A stretch of DNA of 34,674 nt from positions 1 to 34,674 of the forward strand of contig JAGBDE010000031.1 of NCBI GenBank assembly GCA_017937655.1, in the 5' to 3' direction. Made by a program: the position numbers and the translations under genes. The DNA comes from Clostridia bacterium. Its GTDB lineage: Bacteria > Bacillota > Clostridia > Christensenellales > Aristaeellaceae. Shown one piece after another: positions 30,659-34,674 of the stretch (position 1 is the first letter of the stretch; each line of letters opens with the position of its first letter). The notes beneath the pieces are model-generated. The model was not told the origin of the DNA. It saw only the letters and a list, made by a program, of their open reading frames with translations, and made no database searches.

Positions 30659-30694
30659 AAAAAACTATGGGGAGAGAAGAGTCTCTCCCCATAG
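30659..30694 (-). terminator. intercistronic terminator between binding protein and permeases
   Basis: Perfect 12-base stem (CTATGGGGAGAG and its complement, 30665-30676 and 30683-30694) with a 6-base loop, followed on the minus strand by six T. It would end most transcripts after the binding-protein gene, with partial readthrough into the permeases. Confidence 0.88.
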
Positions 30695-30709
30695 CCATAA
30701 AGGTATTGC

Positions 30710-32341
30710 TTACTTGTTGACGAGCTTCATGACTTCTTCCTGCATGAACTCGGTCTTCACCTGAGCGAAGGGAGCGATTTCAGCAACGAAAGCATCCCAG
30801 TTGGCGTCGAATTCGGCGTCATCAGCGCTCATGATGATCTTGGGCAGCCACTGATCCTGGCAGGCCAGGAAGTCCTTGTTGTCATCATCGATGGGAGCAG
30901 AGTCGATCTGCCAAGCTTCGCCCCAAGGAGCCAGTTCGCAGGGAGGATTGAAGAAATCGGCCCACTTGCCGTAGCCATAAGCGGCCAGGAATTCCTTGTC
31001 ATAGTCGCTCATGTTCAGCTGCAGGATTTCAGGCTGGTCACCGGGAGCCCAGGTGTTGCCATCGTCCATGCTGCCCTGCTTCTTGGGAGCGGATTCCCAA
31101 ATGGTCAGGGCCTGGTTCTGGATCTTCCAGGTAGCATCGCTGCGGACGCTGTACTGTTCGGGGGTCATGAGCAGACGGCCGTTTTCTACGTAGTAGTCTT
31201 CGCCCTCGATGCCCCACTGCAGGATGGTCTGCCAACGGTCAGACAGCAGGTTTTCGAACAGGTTGATCATGCGCTCGGGATATTCGCAAGACACGGAGAT
31301 ACCGAAGCCGCGATCCTTGTTGGGCACGCCGCCGTTCAGGTACTGCTCAGAGATGGTGCCGAAGCCGTAGCTCTCGTCGTACACCAGGGGCAGAGCGACG
31401 TAGGTGTTCTTATACATACCAGCGGTTTCCAGAGCGGCGGTGGCGGTGCCGAAGTCCCAGGTCTGGTCGAACATACCGAGGACGGTGCCGCTGGACAGCT
31501 TGGCGATGTACTGGTCATAGGTCATAACGAAAGTATCGGGGTTGATGAGGCCCTTCTTGTACATTTCGTTCAGCTTCTTGTAGTAGGGCTTGGCATAGGG
31601 CTTGTCGATGAAGGTTTCGACAGCGTACACGCCGTTTTCGTCGGGAGTGCGGTTGATGAACACTTCACCTTCGTTGGGCTGGCCCATCAGGTGCTGCACG
31701 GGGTTGATCAGGCAGAAGTGACGCCAGTCTTCGCACAGGATGGCGAAGCCTTCGTACTTAGCGCCGTTTTCATCGGTGGGGTTAGCAGCGAGGAAGCGCT
31801 CGATCAGGTCGAAGTACTGGTCCAGGGTCTTGATCTGGGGATAGTTGTCCCAAGCCAGAACCTGCTTCTGGACGAAGAAAGCGGGGCCGTTGCAGGCGTT
31901 CACGATCTGACCATTGTAGTTGATGCCGTAGTTGGGGATGATGAACAGTTCGCCGTTATCATTGACCAGCTGGGGCAGCAGATCCTTGATGTGGTTGTAC
32001 AGGTTGGGGGTCTTTTCTTCGCTGATGTAGGGCAGCAGGTCGATCAGAGCGCCGCCGTTGATCAGCTTCTCAGCGGAGTTGCCGCCGTCGAACAGATCGG
32101 GAAAGTCTTCGTTCATCAGCTTGGTGCCCAGGGTTTCGTCCAGGTCGCCAGCCAGGAATTCGAACTCGAACTTGATGCCGAATTCTTCTTCGATCATCTT
32201 GTAGATTTTGTTGTCGTCAGCGGGCTGATCGCCGGGATCGCCGCGGAACACGGTGACAACGATGGGTTCTTCGGCCACGGCGATAGAAGCCATGGACAGA
32301 ACCATCATCAGAGCCAGCAGCATAGCTACCAATTTACGCAT
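30710..32341 (-). CDS. extracellular sugar-binding protein (LplA-like), not lipidated
   Basis: Secreted solute-binding protein of 543 residues, first gene of the importer operon. The signal peptide (residues 1-23) ends in AVA, a signal peptidase I site; there is no lipobox cysteine, unlike most Gram-positive binding proteins. The mature protein begins EEPIVVTVFRGDPGDQPADDNKIYKMIEEEFGIKFEFE, the usual start of large (about 500-residue) oligosaccharide-binding proteins, and aromatic residues are frequent, as expected for sugar binding. AAAGGAGG precedes the ATG. The mature protein must be held at the surface by another means, or act in a periplasm-like space or the medium. The exact sugar is unknown. 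Confidence 0.9.
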   Translation of the reverse strand: MRKLVAMLLALMMVLSMASIAVAEEPIVVTVFRGDPGDQPADDNKIYKMIEEEFGIKFEFEFLAGDLDETLGTKLMNEDFPDLFDGGNSAEKLINGGALIDLLPYISEEKTPNLYNHIKDLLPQLVNDNGELFIIPNYGINYNGQIVNACNGPAFFVQKQVLAWDNYPQIKTLDQYFDLIERFLAANPTDENGAKYEGFAILCEDWRHFCLINPVQHLMGQPNEGEVFINRTPDENGVYAVETFIDKPYAKPYYKKLNEMYKKGLINPDTFVMTYDQYIAKLSSGTVLGMFDQTWDFGTATAALETAGMYKNTYVALPLVYDESYGFGTISEQYLNGGVPNKDRGFGISVSCEYPERMINLFENLLSDRWQTILQWGIEGEDYYVENGRLLMTPEQYSVRSDATWKIQNQALTIWESAPKKQGSMDDGNTWAPGDQPEILQLNMSDYDKEFLAAYGYGKWADFFNPPCELAPWGEAWQIDSAPIDDDNKDFLACQDQWLPKIIMSADDAEFDANWDAFVAEIAPFAQVKTEFMQEEVMKLVNK

Positions 32342-32414
32342 GTTGGGGTTCCTCCTTTAATTTGTTGGAAGCCGTCCCATATTCAATCTGGGAAGCTCTC
32401 TTCCATTTAGGACA

Positions 32415-32444
32415 ATTATAAAGATTCGTTAAAAACCCTGACAA
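32415..32444 (-). promoter_or_regulatory. sigma-A promoter of the sugar importer operon
   Basis: On the minus strand TTGTCA (32439-32444), an 18-base spacer, and a perfect TATAAT (32415-32420), giving a leader of about 67 bases before the binding-protein ATG. No obvious operator is seen. Confidence 0.8.
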
Positions 32445-32772
32445 CGCAATTCGGTACATGTTTTGAGACAAAAATATCCTTTTTTAGAAGGTTTATTAAC
32501 GTTTTTACAAAACAAATTGACCCTCAAACCCTTGAGTTTACTGGACTGAAATCGGTTAAGTTGTTAAGTGGGATATACAGCGAAAATACACCCCTCCTGC
32601 GGGAGGGGATGCAGCATTTGCATATCGGCCCGTTTTTGTTGTAATACAACGGTTTTCTCCATTTCAATCCGTCTTCTGCTCCGCGTTGTTTTGTCAAGGG
32701 TGTTTACACATTTCTTACCGGCAACTGATCGCAACACAAAGGATGGTTGATAGACTCAGACATTTATAACGA

Positions 32773-32815
32773 AATACCGCCAGCACAAAGTTTTATTGTG
32801 CCAGCGGTATTTTTT
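32773..32815 (+). terminator. terminator-like hairpin with no identified upstream gene
   Basis: AATACCGC-CA-GCACAA pairs with TTGTGC-CA-GCGGTATT (two mismatched positions) around a 7-base loop, with six T at 32810-32815 on the plus strand. No plus-strand gene precedes it. In the other direction, its weaker TCGTT tract could serve the glnA-ANTAR operon. Confidence 0.6.
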
Positions 32816-33059
32816 ATCTACTGATTAAGTAAGAGGTAAGGTGGATTGTTTTGTTGCATCATCCCACGATATAAATCCTTTGTACTCACAGCGATCTCGT
32901 GCATTGTTTTCCCCCGGCATATACATGATGCGTCCAAATTCGGCACAGATTGTTCAGATCCCAATTCTCTGGATCATGCCAAACTTGATGAGCTCCGCTT
33001 TTGCCTGTGCCACAATCTCACCAAAGGTGTCAAGAACATCTTTGCCCAATATCGACAGG

Positions 33060-33644
33060 TCACGAGTACGTCGTAATGATCTCTTCCGCAATTACTTTCC
33101 TGGACACACAGCGATCCATTGCCTGCTTCTCAATGTAGCGGTGCGCCCCAGGCTCATCGAATTTGAGTTCGCTGATCAGCAGCCATTTCGCACGGTTTAC
33201 AATGCGAATTTCTTCCATTTTCTCCTCGATGGAGAGCGTTTTCTTCTCGGTTTTTCTGAGCCTTTCCCGGGCGCTTGACAGCCAGCTGAGCGCAGTTGTG
33301 ATGATGGGCTTTGCGGTCGGCTTGGACAGAACAAATACGCCATGCTCGGCGACCCTGTCGAATATTTCCTCATGAAGCTCTGCCCGGATCATCAGAAGCA
33401 CGACCGTTTCCTTTGAATTGCTGGCGTCAATGGCGAACCGTATGCCCGTTTCATCGGGCAAAGGCGAGTTGATGATAACAATATCAAAAGCACGTTCGGC
33501 AAGGGCACGCCTGGCAGCGCCGACATTCGTTGCGAATTGCACAGGGGAGTATCTTGCCTCAGGGAGCAGGGCGGTGAGCGCATCATTGAAGCCTTCTGCC
33601 GCTGATATGACCAGAACGCTGTAAACCCGTTCCTTCAGGCTCAT
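33060..33644 (-). CDS. ANTAR-domain response regulator with pseudo-receiver
   Basis: A 194-residue cytosolic regulator: receiver-like domain (residues 7-120), short coiled linker (about 125-147), and ANTAR RNA-binding domain (148-194: NRAKWLLISELKFDEPGAHRYIEKQAMDRCVSRKVIAEEIITTY). ANTAR proteins bind paired hexaloop hairpins in mRNA leaders and prevent termination. At the place of the phosphoacceptor aspartate the sequence reads DIVIINSPLPDETG with asparagine (N59), while the conserved lysine (K108, LSKPT) is kept, so normal phosphorylation is unlikely. It is 33 bases downstream of glnA and has AGGAGGGAG upstream; clostridial glnA genes often carry such a partner, which suggests nitrogen control. 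No ANTAR target hairpin pair is seen in the short gap. Confidence 0.88.
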   Translation of the reverse strand: MSLKERVYSVLVISAAEGFNDALTALLPEARYSPVQFATNVGAARRALAERAFDIVIINSPLPDETGIRFAIDASNSKETVVLLMIRAELHEEIFDRVAEHGVFVLSKPTAKPIITTALSWLSSARERLRKTEKKTLSIEEKMEEIRIVNRAKWLLISELKFDEPGAHRYIEKQAMDRCVSRKVIAEEIITTYS

Positions 33645-33677
33645 GCTGCTCCCTCCTTTCTAAGCTTTTATTCAGCT

Positions 33678-34674
33678 TTATTGATGACAGTAGATGTCCA
33701 GAATTGCAGCAGGAATATGCGCCTTGATGAAGTCGCTTTCTGCTGCAATGCTGCAGGCGGCGTTCAGCGTCTCGGGCAGTTTTCTGAACCTGGACAAGGT
33801 TTGGGTATCCGCCTTATACAAGTTGATATTGGCGGCTTCCGGCAGCGGTTGCCTGCTTTCAAGGCCGGACAGCGCTGCATAGATCATGAGCGCGAAGGCA
33901 AGATATGGATTGGCCAGCGGATCGGGGGAACGAAGCTCCGCACGGCGGTACTCGCCCACGGCAGCAGGAATCCGCACGAGCTGGGAGCGGTTCTCACTCG
34001 ACCATGAAACATAACCAGGAGCTTTATGGTTGCCAAAGCGCTGATAGGACGCTTCGGTGGGATTGAGGAACGCGGTCATATCCACAACCTTGTCGAGCAC
34101 ACCGGCAATCATATAGTAAAGGTTGTCAGGATCATCACAGGGCTTGACGGACATATTGATATGGAAGCCATTGCCGGGTTTGTCTTCAAGCGGCTTCGGG
34201 CCGAAATCCACATGTACGCCATTGCGGCGCGCAACCGTTTTGACGATGGTCTGGAAGGTCATCGTATTGTCAGCCGCAGTCAGCGGATCAGAATAACGGA
34301 AGTCAATTTCGTTCTGGCCGGGACCTTCTTCGTGGTGCGAGCTTTCAGGACGGATGCCCATCTGCTCCAATGTCAGACAGATCTCCCGGCGGATATTCTC
34401 CCCCCTGTCCTCAGGAGCAATATCCATATATCCTGCTTCATCGTAGGGGATCTTTGTCGGCTTGTTCTTTTCATCAAGCTCAAACAGATAGAATTCCTGT
34501 TCCGCGCCGAAGGCAAAGGTATATCCTGCCCTCCGCGCATCTTCCACCGCCCTTTTGAGCAGACTGCGGGTATCGCATTCGAAGGGTGTACCGTCCGGAT
34601 AGGATATGCTGGTGAACATCCGAACGACTTTTCCATGCTCAGGACGCCACGGAAGGATCATCAGCGTGTCAGGA
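33678..34674 (-). CDS. glnA: glutamine synthetase, 5' part cut by the window edge
   Basis: Cytosolic enzyme that makes glutamine from glutamate, ammonia and ATP. The visible part begins PDTLMILPWRP at the window end and runs to the natural stop, about 331 residues. Landmarks of the catalytic domain are FGAEQEFYLF (metal-binding glutamate), EEGPGQNEIDF, GNGFHINMS, ENRSQLVRIPA and RRAELRSPDPLANPYLAFAL. Roughly the first 60-80 residues, with most of the beta-grasp domain, lie outside the window. The total length would be near 400-440, so it is a GSI-type short form. The adenylylation-type tyrosine loop cannot be confirmed. The ANTAR regulator gene follows in the same operon. Confidence 0.92.
   Translation of the reverse strand, partial: PDTLMILPWRPEHGKVVRMFTSISYPDGTPFECDTRSLLKRAVEDARRAGYTFAFGAEQEFYLFELDEKNKPTKIPYDEAGYMDIAPEDRGENIRREICLTLEQMGIRPESSHHEEGPGQNEIDFRYSDPLTAADNTMTFQTIVKTVARRNGVHVDFGPKPLEDKPGNGFHINMSVKPCDDPDNLYYMIAGVLDKVVDMTAFLNPTEASYQRFGNHKAPGYVSWSSENRSQLVRIPAAVGEYRRAELRSPDPLANPYLAFALMIYAALSGLESRQPLPEAANINLYKADTQTLSRFRKLPETLNAACSIAAESDFIKAHIPAAILDIYCHQ

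Larger units (their letters stand above)
32342..33059. other. AT-rich intergenic region
   Basis: No convincing gene lies here. The sequence is visibly richer in A and T than its surroundings. It holds the importer promoter (32415-32444), a GC-rich hairpin CCCCTCC-TGC-GGGAGGGG (32591-32608) without a T tract, and a terminator-like hairpin (32773-32815). A minus-strand frame at 32825-33075 is open apart from one TGA (32954-32956) but matches nothing I recognise. Confidence 0.65.

Noticed and set aside
32591-32608. GC-rich hairpin as a terminator of the importer or another gene
   Set aside because: It lacks a T tract on either strand and lies upstream of the importer promoter.
32841-33278. 145-codon plus-strand frame overlapping the ANTAR gene
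   Set aside because: Half of it is antisense to the ANTAR coding region and it has no recognisable domain or ribosome binding site.
33645-33677. Small hairpin between glnA and the ANTAR gene as an ANTAR RNA target
   Set aside because: Only one 5-base stem with a 7-base loop (AAGCT/AGCTT); the known target needs two hairpins with six-base loops carrying fixed A and G.

Overview
The window looks like a chromosomal segment of a GC-rich, endospore-forming Bacillota, most likely an anaerobic clostridial lineage. The indications are a sleB-ypeB germination pair with a sigma-G-like promoter, a YlbJ-like sporulation membrane protein, a glutamine synthetase paired with an ANTAR regulator, LplABC-type sugar importers, strong AGGAGG ribosome binding sites and TTGACA/TATAAT-like promoters. 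The Thr-Pro-rich linkers and the non-lipidated solute-binding protein resemble what I remember of Christensenellales-like gut bacteria, but that placement is a weak inference. I saw no rRNA, tRNA, CRISPR array, insertion sequence or phage gene.

Layout. 1-409: non-coding, with AT-rich palindromes downstream of a PRPP synthetase gene (410-1624, minus). 1779-2666 (plus): YlbJ-like gene, converging on a minus-strand envelope operon at 2663-6857 (M20-peptidase-like pseudoenzyme, large polytopic GT-C-like protein, 71-residue protein, GtrA protein). 6983-16225 (minus): ten tightly packed genes for a Mrp/Mbh-type cation/proton antiporter with four large antiporter-like subunits and no redox module. 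16466-21109 (plus): sleB-ypeB, a HAD-IIA phosphatase, and an L,D-transpeptidase with four peptidoglycan-binding repeats. 21222-21933 (plus): a DUF2975 membrane protein with a small HTH regulator; 21979-22410 (minus): a GNAT acetyltransferase. 22604-28406 (plus): a five-gene run of DegT aminotransferase, flippase, ATP-grasp ligase, peptidase T and a beta-lactamase-fold protein lacking its catalytic motifs. 28407-28748: a second array of palindromes. 28749-32341 (minus): a carbohydrate ABC importer. 32342-33059: an AT-rich spacer. 33060-34674 (minus): an ANTAR regulator and the 3' part of glnA, cut by the window edge.

How the parts fit. Much of the window concerns the cell envelope: cortex lysis at germination, peptidoglycan cross-linking, polyprenyl-linked glycosylation, export of an amino-sugar product, and ion homeostasis. 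The points most worth a second look are: (1) tandem palindromes placed after 3' ends of genes at both edges of the window, oriented consistently with transcription and showing compensatory changes between copies; (2) an Mbh-ordered antiporter cluster where further antiporter subunits stand in place of a hydrogenase module; (3) two separate hydrolase-fold proteins that have lost essentially all catalytic residues while sitting in intact operons; (4) a compact DegT/flippase/ATP-grasp operon that may make and export an aminoacylated amino sugar.
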